DNA of 64,000 nt from Paucibacter sp963740455 (GCA_963740455.1 CAVUEF010000017.1:62001-126000), one strand, 5' to 3'; positions 32,753 through 47,058 are shown, counted from the stretch's first letter. Program-made: numbers and translations. Notes: a model not told the origin generated them from the letters alone.

Positions 32753-33634
32753 TTATTCTCCTTTGGCGTCGCCGGCAACGGGTGCGGGCTTGCGCACGAC
32801 GCGTTTGACGGCGGGCTTGGTGGCGTCACCAGCAACGGCGGGCTTGTCGCCGCCGTCAGCCGGAGCGCCAGTCTGACGCGGACCGCGGTCACCACCAGGA
32901 CGTCCACGGCCACTTGGGGCACCCGGTGCGCCAGGACGCGCATTGCGGCGCGGACGACGATCATCTTCGTTCGATTCCGGCTTGTTGGTCACAGCCAACT
33001 CGCCATTGGCCAAACGGTCGCCACGGTATACCCAGACCTTCACGCCAATGATACCGTAGGTCGTCTTGGCTTCGGAGAAGCCGTAGTCGATGTCAGCCTT
33101 CAATGTGTGAAGCGGAACGCGGCCTTCACGGTACCACTCACAACGAGCGATTTCGATACCGTTCAAGCGACCCGAAGACATGATCTTGATGCCTTGCGCG
33201 CCCAGACGCATCGCGTTCTGCATCGCGCGTTTCATCGCGCGGCGGAACATGATGCGCTTTTCGAGCTGCTGGGTGATCGAATCGGCGATCAGTTGCGCAT
33301 CGATTTCAGGCTTGCGCACTTCTTCGATGTTGACTGCCACCGGCACGCCCAAACGCTTGCTCAGCTCGGCCTTCAGGCTTTCAATGTCTTCGCCCTTCTT
33401 GCCGATCACCACACCCGGACGGGCGGAGTAAATCGTGATGCGGGCATTCTTGGCAGGACGCTCGATCAGAATGCGCGACACCGCAGCATTCTTCAGTCGC
33501 GCCTTCAAGAACTCACGCACCTTCAGATCCTCAAGCAGCATCGTGGCGAAGTTTTGATTCGACGCGTACCAACGTGAGGCCCAGTTACGGGTGACGGGCA
33601 GACGAAAGCCGGTCGGGTGTATTTTTTGTCCCAT
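32753..33634 (-). CDS. rpsC: 30S ribosomal protein S3 with extended Pro/Arg-rich tail
   Basis: 293 aa, about 60 longer than E. coli S3 (233). The first 215 residues are normal: MGQKIHPTGFRLPVTRNWAS, KH domain (ARPGVVIGKKGEDIESLKAE), C-terminal domain to KVWVYRGDRLANGEL. The rest is a low-complexity basic tail (RRPRRNARPGAPGAPSGRG, then AVKRVVRKPAPVAGDAKGE), which is common in Burkholderiales. S3 lines the mRNA entry channel with S4 and S5 and has helicase activity; the tail may contact mRNA, which is inference. Confidence 0.98.
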   Translation of the reverse strand: MGQKIHPTGFRLPVTRNWASRWYASNQNFATMLLEDLKVREFLKARLKNAAVSRILIERPAKNARITIYSARPGVVIGKKGEDIESLKAELSKRLGVPVAVNIEEVRKPEIDAQLIADSITQQLEKRIMFRRAMKRAMQNAMRLGAQGIKIMSSGRLNGIEIARCEWYREGRVPLHTLKADIDYGFSEAKTTYGIIGVKVWVYRGDRLANGELAVTNKPESNEDDRRPRRNARPGAPGAPSGRGRPGGDRGPRQTGAPADGGDKPAVAGDATKPAVKRVVRKPAPVAGDAKGE

Positions 33635-33650
33635 AGTCTTCCTTCAGCCT

Positions 33651-33980
33651 TCAGTTGCCGACCGACACGAAGATGTGGCAAGTAGGCTTGCTGATGCGAT
33701 TGCCTCGACCCTTTGCACGGGCGGAGAAACGCTTCAGCGTGGCACCTTGTTCCACATAGATCGACATAATTTTGAGTTCGTCAATATCGGCGCCGTCATT
33801 GTGCTCAGCGTTGGCAATTGCCGACTCAAGCGCCTTCTTGATGATCACAGCCGCTTTTTTCTGGGTGAAGGTCAGGATGTTGAGAGCCTGATCCACCTTC
33901 TTGCCGCGGACGAGATCGGCGACCAGTCGGCCTTTGTCGGCTGACAGTCGCACACCGCGAACGATTGCACGGGTTTCCAT
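33651..33980 (-). CDS. rplV: 50S ribosomal protein L22
   Basis: 109 aa: METRAIVRGVRLSADKGRLV, then VDQALNILTFTQKKAAVIIK, and the tunnel-lining loop near EQGATLKRFSARAKGRGNRI. The loop is of normal length, without the deletions seen in macrolide resistance. It spans the exit tunnel wall. Sixteen bp before rpsC. Confidence 0.99.
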   Translation of the reverse strand: METRAIVRGVRLSADKGRLVADLVRGKKVDQALNILTFTQKKAAVIIKKALESAIANAEHNDGADIDELKIMSIYVEQGATLKRFSARAKGRGNRISKPTCHIFVSVGN

Positions 33981-33991
33981 CGTCTCTGTCC

Positions 33992-34270
33992 TTATTTCTT
34001 CCCGGTCTTCTTGTCGGCCGGATGGCCTTTGAAGGTACGGGTCAGCGCGAATTCACCCAGCTTGTGCCCAACCATCTGGTCGGATACATATACGGGAACG
34101 TGTTGCTTGCCGTTGTGCACAGCGATCGTCAAACCAATGAACTCTGGCAGGATCGTCGAGCGGCGCGACCAAGTCTTGATCGGCTTCTTGTCCTTGTTGG
34201 TCACGGCCTTGTCAACCTTGGCCATCAAGTGGTGATCGACAAACGGGCCCTTCTTCAATGAACGAGTCAT
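33992..34270 (-). CDS. rpsS: 30S ribosomal protein S19
   Basis: 92 aa, universal start MTRSLKKGPFVDHHLMAKVD and core TWSRRSTILPEFIGLTIAVH, ending FALTRTFKGHPADKKTGKK. It binds S13 and 16S rRNA in the head. Eleven bp before rplV. Confidence 0.99.
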   Translation of the reverse strand: MTRSLKKGPFVDHHLMAKVDKAVTNKDKKPIKTWSRRSTILPEFIGLTIAVHNGKQHVPVYVSDQMVGHKLGEFALTRTFKGHPADKKTGKK

Positions 34271-34283
34271 GATTCCCTACCCC

Positions 34284-35108
34284 TTACTTCTTGCGACGCG
34301 ACACGATGTATGTCTGCGTGCGCTTGTTGTTACGAGTACGGTAGCCCTTCGTGAGGGTGTTCCATGGCGACACAGGCGCCTGGCCCTCGCCGGTCCGGCC
34401 TTCACCACCGCCGTGAGGATGGTCCACCGGATTCATGGCAACGCCACGAACCGTCGGGCGGATACCCTTCCAGCGAATTGCACCGGCCTTGCCGTATTGA
34501 CGCAGGCTGTGCTCTTCGTTGCTGACCTCGCCAATCGTGGCGCGGCACTCGATATGGATCTTGCGCACCTCACCTGAACGCAAGCGGACCTGAGCGTAAG
34601 TACCCTCGCGTGCCAGCAGCACCACCGAGGTACCAGCCGAGCGCGCAATTTGCGCACCCTTGCCGGGCAACATCTCGACGCAGTGAATCGTGGAGCCCAC
34701 CGGGATGTTACGGATAGGCAAGGTGTTGCCCGCCTTGATCGGCGCTTCCGAGCCGCTCAAGATCTTGGAGCCCACTTCCAGGCCACGCGGCGCAATGATG
34801 TAGCGACGCTCGCCGTCCGCGTAACACACCAGCGCGATGTGTGCCGTGCGGTTCGGGTCATATTCAATACGCTCGACCTTGGCCGGAATGCCATCCTTAT
34901 TGCGCACGAAGTCGACAACGCGGTAGTGGTGTTTGTGTCCACCGCCACGATGACGGATCGTGATGTGTCCGTTGTTGTTGCGGCCGGCATTCTGTATCTG
35001 CGGCTCCAACAGCGATGCCTCGGGCGCACCTTTGTGGAGATGCTTGTGCACCACTTTCACTACGGCACGGCGGCCAGGTGAAGTGGGTTTAATCTTTACG
35101 ACAGCCAT
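34284..35108 (-). CDS. rplB: 50S ribosomal protein L2
   Basis: 274 aa, typical length. MAVVKIKPTSPGRRAVVKVV opens it; GRNNNGHITIRHRGGGHKHH and the C-terminal RGVAMNPVDHPHGGGEGRTG with the conserved catalytic-centre histidine (VDHPHGGG) are intact. It is needed for subunit joining and peptidyl transfer. Its ATG shares one base with the rplW stop. Confidence 0.99.
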   Translation of the reverse strand: MAVVKIKPTSPGRRAVVKVVHKHLHKGAPEASLLEPQIQNAGRNNNGHITIRHRGGGHKHHYRVVDFVRNKDGIPAKVERIEYDPNRTAHIALVCYADGERRYIIAPRGLEVGSKILSGSEAPIKAGNTLPIRNIPVGSTIHCVEMLPGKGAQIARSAGTSVVLLAREGTYAQVRLRSGEVRKIHIECRATIGEVSNEEHSLRQYGKAGAIRWKGIRPTVRGVAMNPVDHPHGGGEGRTGEGQAPVSPWNTLTKGYRTRNNKRTQTYIVSRRKK

Positions 35109-35422
35109 TACGCAGCCTCCCCGGAGAAGTTGAGCTCTTGGCCCGCCTTCAACGAAACGTACGCCTTCTTGACGTGGTCACGACGACCGATAGAACGGCC
35201 GAAACGTTTGACCTTACCTTTGACATTCACGACGTTGACTGCCTCGACCTCAACCTTGAACATCAGCTCGACAGCGGCCTTGATTTCGGGCTTGGTAGCA
35301 TCACGCAAGACCTTGAACAGGACTTGATTGTGCTTTTCAGCGGCCATCGTGGCCTTCTCGGACACGATAGGCGCAAGCAACACCTTGGCCAGACGGTCTT
35401 GATCCAGTTTAGGTGCGCTCAT
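35108..35422 (-). CDS. rplW: 50S ribosomal protein L23
   Basis: 104 aa: DRLAKVLLAPIVSEKATMAA, then VELMFKVEVEAVNVVNVKGK, and KRFGRSIGRRDHVKKAYVSL. It sits at the tunnel exit and is the main dock for trigger factor and the signal-recognition particle. It overlaps rplD by 4 bp (ATGA) and touches rplB by one base. Confidence 0.99.
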   Translation of the reverse strand: MSAPKLDQDRLAKVLLAPIVSEKATMAAEKHNQVLFKVLRDATKPEIKAAVELMFKVEVEAVNVVNVKGKVKRFGRSIGRRDHVKKAYVSLKAGQELNFSGEAA

Positions 35423-36039
35423 GCCAGCATCTCCTTGAGTTGCTCCATCGCACCCTTGGTCACCAACACCTTCTTGTAGAAGACGAGTGACAGGGGATCG
35501 GCGTAGCGAGGCTCGATCACCAACACATTGACCAGATTGCGCGAAGCCAGCAGCAGGTTGTCATCGACCTGATCGGCAATCAAGAGCACCGAGTCCAGGC
35601 CCATGGCCTTCAGCTTGGAAGCCAGCAGCTTGGTCTTGGGGGCTTCGATCGAGATCGAATCGACCACGGCCAGACGCCCTTCGCGAGCCAACTGGGAGAG
35701 GATCGCCGCCATGCCGGCGCGATACATCTTCTTGTTGACCTTTTGCGTGAAGTTCTCATCCGGACTATTCGGGAAGGCGCGGCCGCCTCCGCGCCACAAG
35801 GGCGAAGACGTCATGCCAGCACGGGCACGGCCCGTCCCTTTTTGACGCCAGGGTTTTTTCGTCGAGTGTTTGACCATCGCGCGATCAAGCTGCGCGCGGG
35901 TGCCTTGGCGTGCGTTGGCCTGGAAGGCCACGACCACCTGGTGCACCAGGGCTTCGTTGTAATCGCGAGCAAATACGGTATCAGGAGCGTCCACCTTGCC
36001 GGTAGCCTGACCCTGCTCATTCAGGAGCTCGAGCTGCAT
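35419..36039 (-). CDS. rplD: 50S ribosomal protein L4
   Basis: 206 aa: MQLELLNEQGQATGKVDAPD, then the tunnel loop (KKPWRQKGTGRARAGMTSSP), and a C-terminal globular half. In E. coli it also represses its own S10 operon at the leader; here the operon has an extra promoter before rplC, so that control may differ. It overlaps rplC by one base and rplW by four. Confidence 0.99.
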   Translation of the reverse strand: MQLELLNEQGQATGKVDAPDTVFARDYNEALVHQVVVAFQANARQGTRAQLDRAMVKHSTKKPWRQKGTGRARAGMTSSPLWRGGGRAFPNSPDENFTQKVNKKMYRAGMAAILSQLAREGRLAVVDSISIEAPKTKLLASKLKAMGLDSVLLIADQVDDNLLLASRNLVNVLVIEPRYADPLSLVFYKKVLVTKGAMEQLKEMLA

Positions 36040-36710
36040 CAGTTGGCTCCCTTCTTGACTTTGGCTTTGACCGCCGGGTGCACGATCAAATGGCCGTTCT
36101 TGGCGCCCGGCACCGCACCGCGGACCAGCAGCAATTGACGTACTTCATCAATGCGAACGATGTCCAGGTTTTGCGTGGTCACGGTCACGTCACCCCTGTG
36201 GCCGGACATCTTCTTGCCGGGAAACACACGCCCCGGATCCTGGGCCATCGAGATGGAGCCAGGCACATTGTGCGAACGGCTGTTGCCGTGGGACGCACGC
36301 TGCGACTTGAAGTTGTGGCGCTTGATGGTGCCGGTGAATCCCTTGCCGATGGTCGTACCTTGCACATCGACCAGTTCGCCAACAGTGAACAGTGACACAG
36401 GCAGGGTCGAACCGGGCTTGTACTCCGCAGCAACTTCGGCAGGCACGCGGAATTCTTTGAGAATTTCGCCGGCCTCAACGCCCGCTTTCGCGAGGTGACC
36501 AGCGGCGGGCTTGGTCACACGCGATGCTTTGCGTGCGCCGAACGTCACCTGAATGGCGCTGTAGCCGTCGATCTCTGCGGTCTTGATCTGGGTCACGCGG
36601 TTGTTGGACACGTCGAGCACTGTCACAGGAACGGCATCGCCGTCGTCCGTGAAGATGCGCATCATGCCCACCTTGCGGCCCAGCAATCCGAGACGATTGC
36701 TAAGACTCAT
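36039..36710 (-). CDS. rplC: 50S ribosomal protein L3
   Basis: 223 aa: MSLSNRLGLLGRKVGMMRIF, with the long loop toward the peptidyl-transferase centre (PGSISMAQDPGRVFPGKKMS) holding the glutamine that PrmB methylates in E. coli. GGAG lies 7 nt before ATG 36710, directly behind a small hairpin (GCCTC-TTTA-GAGGC, 36723-36736). A 293-bp gap with its own promoter separates it from rpsJ. Confidence 0.99.
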   Translation of the reverse strand: MSLSNRLGLLGRKVGMMRIFTDDGDAVPVTVLDVSNNRVTQIKTAEIDGYSAIQVTFGARKASRVTKPAAGHLAKAGVEAGEILKEFRVPAEVAAEYKPGSTLPVSLFTVGELVDVQGTTIGKGFTGTIKRHNFKSQRASHGNSRSHNVPGSISMAQDPGRVFPGKKMSGHRGDVTVTTQNLDIVRIDEVRQLLLVRGAVPGAKNGHLIVHPAVKAKVKKGAN

Positions 36711-36854
36711 GGTTTTTCTCCAGCCTCTAAAGAGGCCTTTGTTTCAGATGCCCGACATCGATTGGCCGGGCTGACTGTATACATCGCCGTCAGCCTTGGC
36801 TTTGGGCGATGCGCTCAACTGCGATGGCCAGAGGTCGCCGCAGGAAAGTCTGCA

Positions 36855-36884
36855 AGTATATACCGATTGATGACTGTTGCGCAA
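36855..36884 (-). promoter_or_regulatory. Sigma70-type promoter between rpsJ and rplC
   Basis: Minus strand TTGCGC (36879-36884), 18-bp spacer, TATACT (36855-36860, one mismatch from the -10 consensus; TGN not present). A leader of about 140 nt would run to rplC, ending in the hairpin at 36723-36736 that abuts the Shine-Dalgarno site. The remaining bases of the rplC-rpsJ gap show no gene. Confidence 0.65.
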
Positions 36885-37003
36885 GCTTGTGCAACCAATG
36901 CTGTCGGTATTCCACGAGATTGAACATGATGCCCGACTTGCGCCGCGCATCATGTCGGTGCCCCTGGCCTCAAGGTAACGAGGTTCGAGTCACAAGGACA
37001 AGG

Positions 37004-37315
37004 TTACTGCAGCTTGATTTCGACGTCGACGCCGGCGGGGAGATCAAGCTTCATCAGGGCGTCAACCGTCTTGTCGGTCGGGTCAACGATATCCATCAAA
37101 CGTTGATGGGTACGAATTTCAAACTGGTCGCGTGAACTCTTGTTGACGTGCGGCGAACGAAGGATGTCAAAACGCTGCATGCGAGTCGGTAGGGGCACGG
37201 GGCCCTTGACGATGGCGCCGGTACGTTTGGCGGTTTCGACGATTTCCAGCGCGGACTGATCAATGAGTTTGTAGTCAAACGCTTTCAGGCGGATGCGGAT
37301 CTTTTGCTTTTGCAT
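37004..37315 (-). CDS. rpsJ: 30S ribosomal protein S10
   Basis: 103 aa: MQKQKIRIRLKAFDYKLIDQ, with GPVPLPTRMQRFDILRSPHV; ends LMKLDLPAGVDVEIKLQ. It belongs to the head of the small subunit and, as NusE, joins NusB in antitermination and binds NusG (encoded in this window). It is placed right after tuf (96 bp) as the last gene of the str cluster rather than directly before rplC. Confidence 0.99.
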   Translation of the reverse strand: MQKQKIRIRLKAFDYKLIDQSALEIVETAKRTGAIVKGPVPLPTRMQRFDILRSPHVNKSSRDQFEIRTHQRLMDIVDPTDKTVDALMKLDLPAGVDVEIKLQ

Positions 37316-37411
37316 GACGATTCCTTCAAAGAGCGATCAGCCGTCGTTTGCATGACGGCCGTATGGTTTTGTGAACGCTCAGGGCCTGCGGCCTTGAGTA
37401 GATCAGCAAGC

Positions 37412-38602
<1,191 letters not shown>

Positions 38603-38760
38603 TTTCAAATCTCCAAAAAAGAGCAGTGCCAGTCTGTTGGTTTAGCGTTTCTGCAGCGCCCTTGGCCCCCAGCGGCTGGCAACTGGGGAGGGGACCGCAA
38701 AGACGAATCTCAAATCAATACAAATGCCTGAGGAGTTCTGCGAAGTGAACTGTTTTAAGA

Positions 38761-38791
38761 GGGGTTGGAGCCGCTTCGCGGGTCCAACCCC
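38761..38791. repeat. 31-nt hairpin repeat directly after fusA
   Basis: GGGGTTGGA pairs with TCCAACCCC and CGC with GCG around a TT loop region. On the coding strand the element (TGACCTGGGG...) starts right at the fusA stop codon. Same architecture and length as copies at 47148-47178 and 51684-51769. It could work as a terminator or mRNA-stabilising end; no U-tract follows. Confidence 0.7.
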
Positions 38792-38797
38792 AGGTCA

Positions 38798-40900
38798 CTA
38801 TTTGCCTCTTGCCGTCATGATGGCGTCAGCCACATTCTTGGGAGCTTCGGCATAGTGCTTGAACTCCATCGTGTAGGTGGCGCGGCCTTGCGACATGGAC
38901 CGCAGCGTGGTCGAGTAGCCGAACATTTCCGACAACGGGACTTCTGCCTTGATGACCTTGCCGCCGCCCTGCATATCGTCCATACCTTGCACCATGCCGC
39001 GGCGCGACGACAAGTCGCCCATTACATTGCCAGCATAGTCCTCGGGCGTCTCGACTTCGACCGCCATCATGGGTTCAAGAATCACCGGGCTCGCCTTGCG
39101 GCAACCGTCCTTGAATCCCAAGGAGGCGGCCATCTTGAACGCGTTTTCGTTCGAGTCGACCTCGTGGTACGAGCCAAAGGTCAGTGTGACCTTCACGTCG
39201 ACCACCGGATAGCCTGCCAATACGCCCGCCGGCAGCGAGTCTTCGACGCCTTTTTTGACAGCAGGTATGAATTCGCGCGGCACCACACCGCCCTTGATGG
39301 CGTCAACGAATTCAAATCCCTTGCCAGGCTCTTGCGGTTCGATCTTCAGCACGACGTGTCCGTACTGCCCCTTGCCACCCGACTGGCGCACGAACTTGCC
39401 CTCGATGTCCTGTACTGCCTTACGGATGGTCTCGCGGTAAGCGACCTGGGGTTTGCCAACATTGGCTTCCACGCCGAACTCGCGCTTCATGCGGTCGACA
39501 ATGATTTCGAGGTGCAACTCGCCCATCCCGGAAATAATGGTCTGACCTGATTCTTCGTCGGTCTTGACGCGGAACGACGGATCTTCTTGCGCCAAACGTC
39601 CCAGGGCGATACCCATTTTCTCCTGGTCGGCCTTGGTCTTGGGCTCGACAGCCTGAGAGATCACGGGCTCTGGGAAAATCATCTTTTCCAGAGTGATCAA
39701 GGCATCCGGATCGCACAGAGTTTCACCCGTCGTCACCTCCTTGAGCCCTACGCAGGCGGCGATGTCACCGGCCAGAATCTCCTTGATTTCTTCACGCTGG
39801 TTGGCATGCATCTGCAAAATCCGGCCAATCCGCTCCTTCTTGCCGCGAATCGGGTTGTAGACCGAGTCGCCCGACTTAAGAACACCGGAATACACGCGCA
39901 CAAACGTCAGCTGACCCACATACGGGTCGGTCATCAACTTGAACGCCAGCGCAGCAAACTTCTCATCGTCAGCGGCGCGACGCACCACGACGTTCTCGTC
40001 GTCGTCCGTGCCCGGCACTGGCGGGATGTCGATCGGCGAAGGCATAAAGTCGATGATGCCGTCCAGCATGCGCTGCACGCCTTTGTTCTTGAATGCGGAG
40101 CCGCAGAACATGGGTTGGATTTCGGCCGCAAGGGTGCGCGTACGAATGCCCGACATGATCTCGGCCTCGGTCAGTTCGCCCGACTCGAGGTATTTATTCA
40201 TCATCTCCTCGGTCGACTCGGCTGCAGCTTCGACCATGTTGTCCCGCCACTTCTGCGCCTCGGGCAGCAATTCGGCCGGAATCTCGCGATAGTCAAATTT
40301 CATGCCCTGGGACGCCTCGTCCCAATAAATGGCTTTCATCTTGACCAGATCGATCACGCCCTTGAAGTTCTCTTCCGCGCCAATGGGCAAGACGATGGGC
40401 ACCGGGTTGGCCTTCAAACGCGTCTTCATCTGGTCGTAGACCTTCAGGAAGTTGGCGCCGGTACGGTCCATCTTGTTCACAAAGGCAAGGCGGGGCACCT
40501 TGTACTTGTTGGCCTGACGCCAGACGGTCTCCGATTGGGGCTGCACGCCGCCTACAGCGCAATACACCATGCACGCGCCGTCCAGCACACGCATGGAACG
40601 CTCGACCTCGATGGTGAAGTCCACGTGGCCGGGAGTGTCGATGATGTTGATGCGGTGCTCGGGGAGGGTCAAATCCATGCCCTTCCAGAAACAAGTGGTG
40701 GCAGCCGACGTGATCGTGATGCCACGCTCTTGCTCCTGCTCCATCCAGTCCATCGTGGCAGCGCCGTCGTGCACTTCGCCAATCTTGTGATTCACACCGG
40801 TGTAGAAGAGGATGCGCTCTGTCGTTGTTGTCTTGCCGGCATCGATATGCGCCGAGATACCGATATTTCGGTAGCGCTCGATGGGGGTCTTGCGTGCCAT
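38798..40900 (-). CDS. fusA: Elongation factor G
   Basis: 700 aa translocase GTPase. MARKTPIERYRNIGISAHID; G motifs AHIDAGKTTTTERIL, DTPGHVDFTIEVERS and NKMDRTGANF; domain IV and V present to ...TMEFKHYAEAPKNVADAIM. It moves tRNA-mRNA after peptide-bond formation and recycles ribosomes with RRF. The switch regions and fusidic-acid pocket look ordinary. It lies between rpsG (69 bp) and tuf (195 bp). Confidence 0.99.
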   Translation of the reverse strand: MARKTPIERYRNIGISAHIDAGKTTTTERILFYTGVNHKIGEVHDGAATMDWMEQEQERGITITSAATTCFWKGMDLTLPEHRINIIDTPGHVDFTIEVERSMRVLDGACMVYCAVGGVQPQSETVWRQANKYKVPRLAFVNKMDRTGANFLKVYDQMKTRLKANPVPIVLPIGAEENFKGVIDLVKMKAIYWDEASQGMKFDYREIPAELLPEAQKWRDNMVEAAAESTEEMMNKYLESGELTEAEIMSGIRTRTLAAEIQPMFCGSAFKNKGVQRMLDGIIDFMPSPIDIPPVPGTDDDENVVVRRAADDEKFAALAFKLMTDPYVGQLTFVRVYSGVLKSGDSVYNPIRGKKERIGRILQMHANQREEIKEILAGDIAACVGLKEVTTGETLCDPDALITLEKMIFPEPVISQAVEPKTKADQEKMGIALGRLAQEDPSFRVKTDEESGQTIISGMGELHLEIIVDRMKREFGVEANVGKPQVAYRETIRKAVQDIEGKFVRQSGGKGQYGHVVLKIEPQEPGKGFEFVDAIKGGVVPREFIPAVKKGVEDSLPAGVLAGYPVVDVKVTLTFGSYHEVDSNENAFKMAASLGFKDGCRKASPVILEPMMAVEVETPEDYAGNVMGDLSSRRGMVQGMDDMQGGGKVIKAEVPLSEMFGYSTTLRSMSQGRATYTMEFKHYAEAPKNVADAIMTARGK

Positions 40901-40969
40901 GATGTCACTCCAAATGCATTGGGCCGCCAGCGGGTTAGTACAAACCCGAGGCGGCCAGAACGGTGTAGT

Positions 40970-41440
40970 TTAGAAGCGGAAGTGCGAGAAGGCCTTGTTG
41001 GCTTCAGCCATGCGGTGCACTTCGTCGCGCTTCTTCATCGCGCCACCGCGGCCTTCAGAGGCCTCCAGCAGTTCACCAGCCAGACGCTGCGCCATGGACT
41101 TCTCTCCGCGTTTGCGGGCTGATTCCTTCAACCAACGCATGGCAAGAGCGACGCGGCGGACGGGGCGAACTTCCACGGGAACTTGGTAGTTCGCTCCGCC
41201 AACGCGGCGGGACTTGACTTCAACCATGGGCTTGACATTGTTCAAGGCAACCATGAAGACCTCCAGCGGATCCTTGCCCGCCTTCTTCTCAACTTGCTCG
41301 AGCGCGCCATAGATGATGCGCTCGGCAACAGCCTTCTTGCCCGATTCCATGACGACGTTCATGAATTTCGAGAGGTCGATGCTGCCGAATTTAGGATCAG
41401 GCAGGATTTCCCGTTTGGGTACTTCGCGACGACGTGGCAT
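40970..41440 (-). CDS. rpsG: 30S ribosomal protein S7
   Basis: 156 aa: MPRRREVPKREILPDPKFGS, with LVEVFM-NNVKPMVEVKSRRVGG in the core and the ending MAEANKAFSHFRF. It initiates head assembly and contacts E-site tRNA; in E. coli it represses str operon translation. A 164-bp gap separates it from rpsL, containing no gene. Confidence 0.98.
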   Translation of the reverse strand: MPRRREVPKREILPDPKFGSIDLSKFMNVVMESGKKAVAERIIYGALEQVEKKAGKDPLEVFMVALNNVKPMVEVKSRRVGGANYQVPVEVRPVRRVALAMRWLKESARKRGEKSMAQRLAGELLEASEGRGGAMKKRDEVHRMAEANKAFSHFRF

Positions 41441-41604
41441 TTCACACTTCCTTTTGCTTCAGTTGGCGCGGGAACCGTTTCCCGCGCCGCGAACGGCCAC
41501 GCAAGCAAGCAGACCGTTCACTTACTCAGCCCAAGCCTTCAAGCCGAAGGGGATGGGCCGTTGAAAATGGACTTCGGCAACAGCCCGAAGCCCTGCGATC
41601 TTTC

Positions 41605-41982
41605 TCAGGCCTTCTTCGGGCGCTTCGCGCCGTACTTGGAACGCGACTGCTTGCGGTCTTTCACGCCTTGCAGATCCAAAGAACCGCGCACGATGTGATA
41701 GCGCACGCCTGGCAGGTCCTTTACCCGGCCGCCGCGCACCAGCACAACACTGTGTTCCTGCAAGTTGTGGCCTTCACCGCCAATGTAGGAGATGATCTCG
41801 AATCCATTGGTCAGACGAACCTTGGCAACCTTGCGGAGTGCGGAATTTGGTTTCTTCGGAGTTGTCGTGTACACGCGCGTGCACACGCCACGACGCTGGG
41901 GGCTGCCCTGCATCGCCGGCGATTTTGACTTCATGGTTTCGGTCTGACGACCGAAACGCACGAGTTGATTGATGGTTGGCAT
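41605..41982 (-). CDS. rpsL: 30S ribosomal protein S12
   Basis: 125 aa: MPTINQLVRFGRQTETMKSK from ATG 41982. The decoding loops TPKKPNSALRKVAKVRL and GGRVKDLPGVRYHIVRG keep the lysines (K42/K87 region) whose change gives streptomycin resistance, so a sensitive type is expected. First gene of the str operon; the open frame upstream is a shadow of the promoter region. Confidence 0.99.
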   Translation of the reverse strand: MPTINQLVRFGRQTETMKSKSPAMQGSPQRRGVCTRVYTTTPKKPNSALRKVAKVRLTNGFEIISYIGGEGHNLQEHSVVLVRGGRVKDLPGVRYHIVRGSLDLQGVKDRKQSRSKYGAKRPKKA

Positions 41983-42297
41983 AAGTAACTTGTTCCCGTT
42001 TGAAGTCACACAGTTTTTCGACACAGAGGCTGCAAAAACAGCGCTTTGAAGCATCCAGCGCAAACGCCAAGACGCTCCAGGCGAGGCTTGGAGCAGTCGG
42101 TATTCGTTCAATGCGCAACGCTAAGCGCAGCAGCATCTGCCGAAAAGCCTTCCATTATAGGGGACTGGCTGTTATGCCGCAAGCTCGATCCTTTGAGATG
42201 TCACACCGAAGTCGGAGAAACTCTGCGGGAGTCGCCCCGTAGCAAAGCGCAAATCGCGCCCTATTCACGTCAAAACCAGAAGGACACTCTGTTTTCG
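41983..42297. other. Divergent intergenic region between rpsL and the PIN-domain gene
   Basis: 315 bases with the str operon promoter at 42154-42182 and an rpsL leader of about 165 nt. No further gene is seen; the frames that cross it lack ribosome sites. A promoter for the plus-strand PIN gene was not recognised. Confidence 0.6.
42154..42182 (-). promoter_or_regulatory. Sigma70-type promoter of the str operon
   Basis: Minus strand TTGCGG (42177-42182), 17-bp spacer and a perfect TATAAT (42154-42159). It drives rpsL-rpsG-fusA-tuf-rpsJ after a leader of about 165 nt. Confidence 0.8.
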
Positions 42298-42783
42298 ATG
42301 CAAAACGCAGACAATTTCGGATTGACCCCCGTGGTCCTTGACACACAGATCGTGATGGATTGGATGGTTTTCAAGGATCCAAGTTGCTTTTGTGTGAGTC
42401 AGGCGGTCATGCAGTCCCGCCTGAACTGGTGCACAACGCCAAGCATGTATGGTGAGTTGATGCATGTGCTCAAGCGAGGGGTGGCCATGGCGTGGCAACC
42501 GGATCTGGCCCAGATTGCCGAAAATTTCGACCGTCATGCCCAGTGTCTGCAGATTGAACCGCCAAGCGTCGAGCACTTGTTGCGGTGCTCAGATGCCGAC
42601 GACCAGATGTTTCTGGATTTGGCAGTCAGGGTCAAGGCGCGCTGGCTGTTCAGCCGTGACCGCGCCGTGCTGGCCCTGGCACGGCGCGCGCGCGCCCACG
42701 GCATCGAGATCATCAGTCCGCTGGCTTGGGACAAGCGAGAGATGTCAATTCAGATCGCCACAGCGGCACCAGTTTCGAGCTGA
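42298..42783 (+). CDS. PIN-domain protein (putative toxin-type ribonuclease)
   Basis: 161 aa. PIN fold with acidic residues in the usual order: Asp15 (VVLDTQIVMDW), Glu53 (MYGELMHVL), Asp101/102 (CSDADDQMFLDLAV), Asp121 (LFSRDRAVLALARRA). It resembles the PIN_3 family of Mg2+-dependent RNases, often toxins of toxin-antitoxin pairs. No antitoxin gene stands upstream, so it may be a lone housekeeping-associated nuclease. ATG 42298 was chosen because homology begins there; AGAAGGA lies rather far (13 nt) upstream. The only plus-strand gene between 21 and 64 kb. Confidence 0.82.
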   Translation: MQNADNFGLTPVVLDTQIVMDWMVFKDPSCFCVSQAVMQSRLNWCTTPSMYGELMHVLKRGVAMAWQPDLAQIAENFDRHAQCLQIEPPSVEHLLRCSDADDQMFLDLAVRVKARWLFSRDRAVLALARRARAHGIEIISPLAWDKREMSIQIATAAPVSS

Positions 42784-42786
42784 TTG

Positions 42787-42814
42787 AAAAAAGGCTACCC
42801 GAAGGCAGCCTTTT
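42787..42814. terminator. Bidirectional Rho-independent terminator (PIN gene / rpoC)
   Basis: Stem AAAAGGCTGCC with GGTAGCCTTTT around a short loop, with A-run and T-run on both sides, 3 bp after the PIN stop and 26 bp after the rpoC stop. Serves both convergent transcripts. Confidence 0.92.
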
Positions 42815-42840
42815 GTACGTGCAGGCGCAATACCAGCCGA

Positions 42841-47058
<4,218 letters not shown>

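Noticed and set aside
36744..36953. 69-codon frame in the rpsJ-rplC gap
   Set aside because: No ribosome site, Cys/Ser-rich chance translation, overlaps the promoter.
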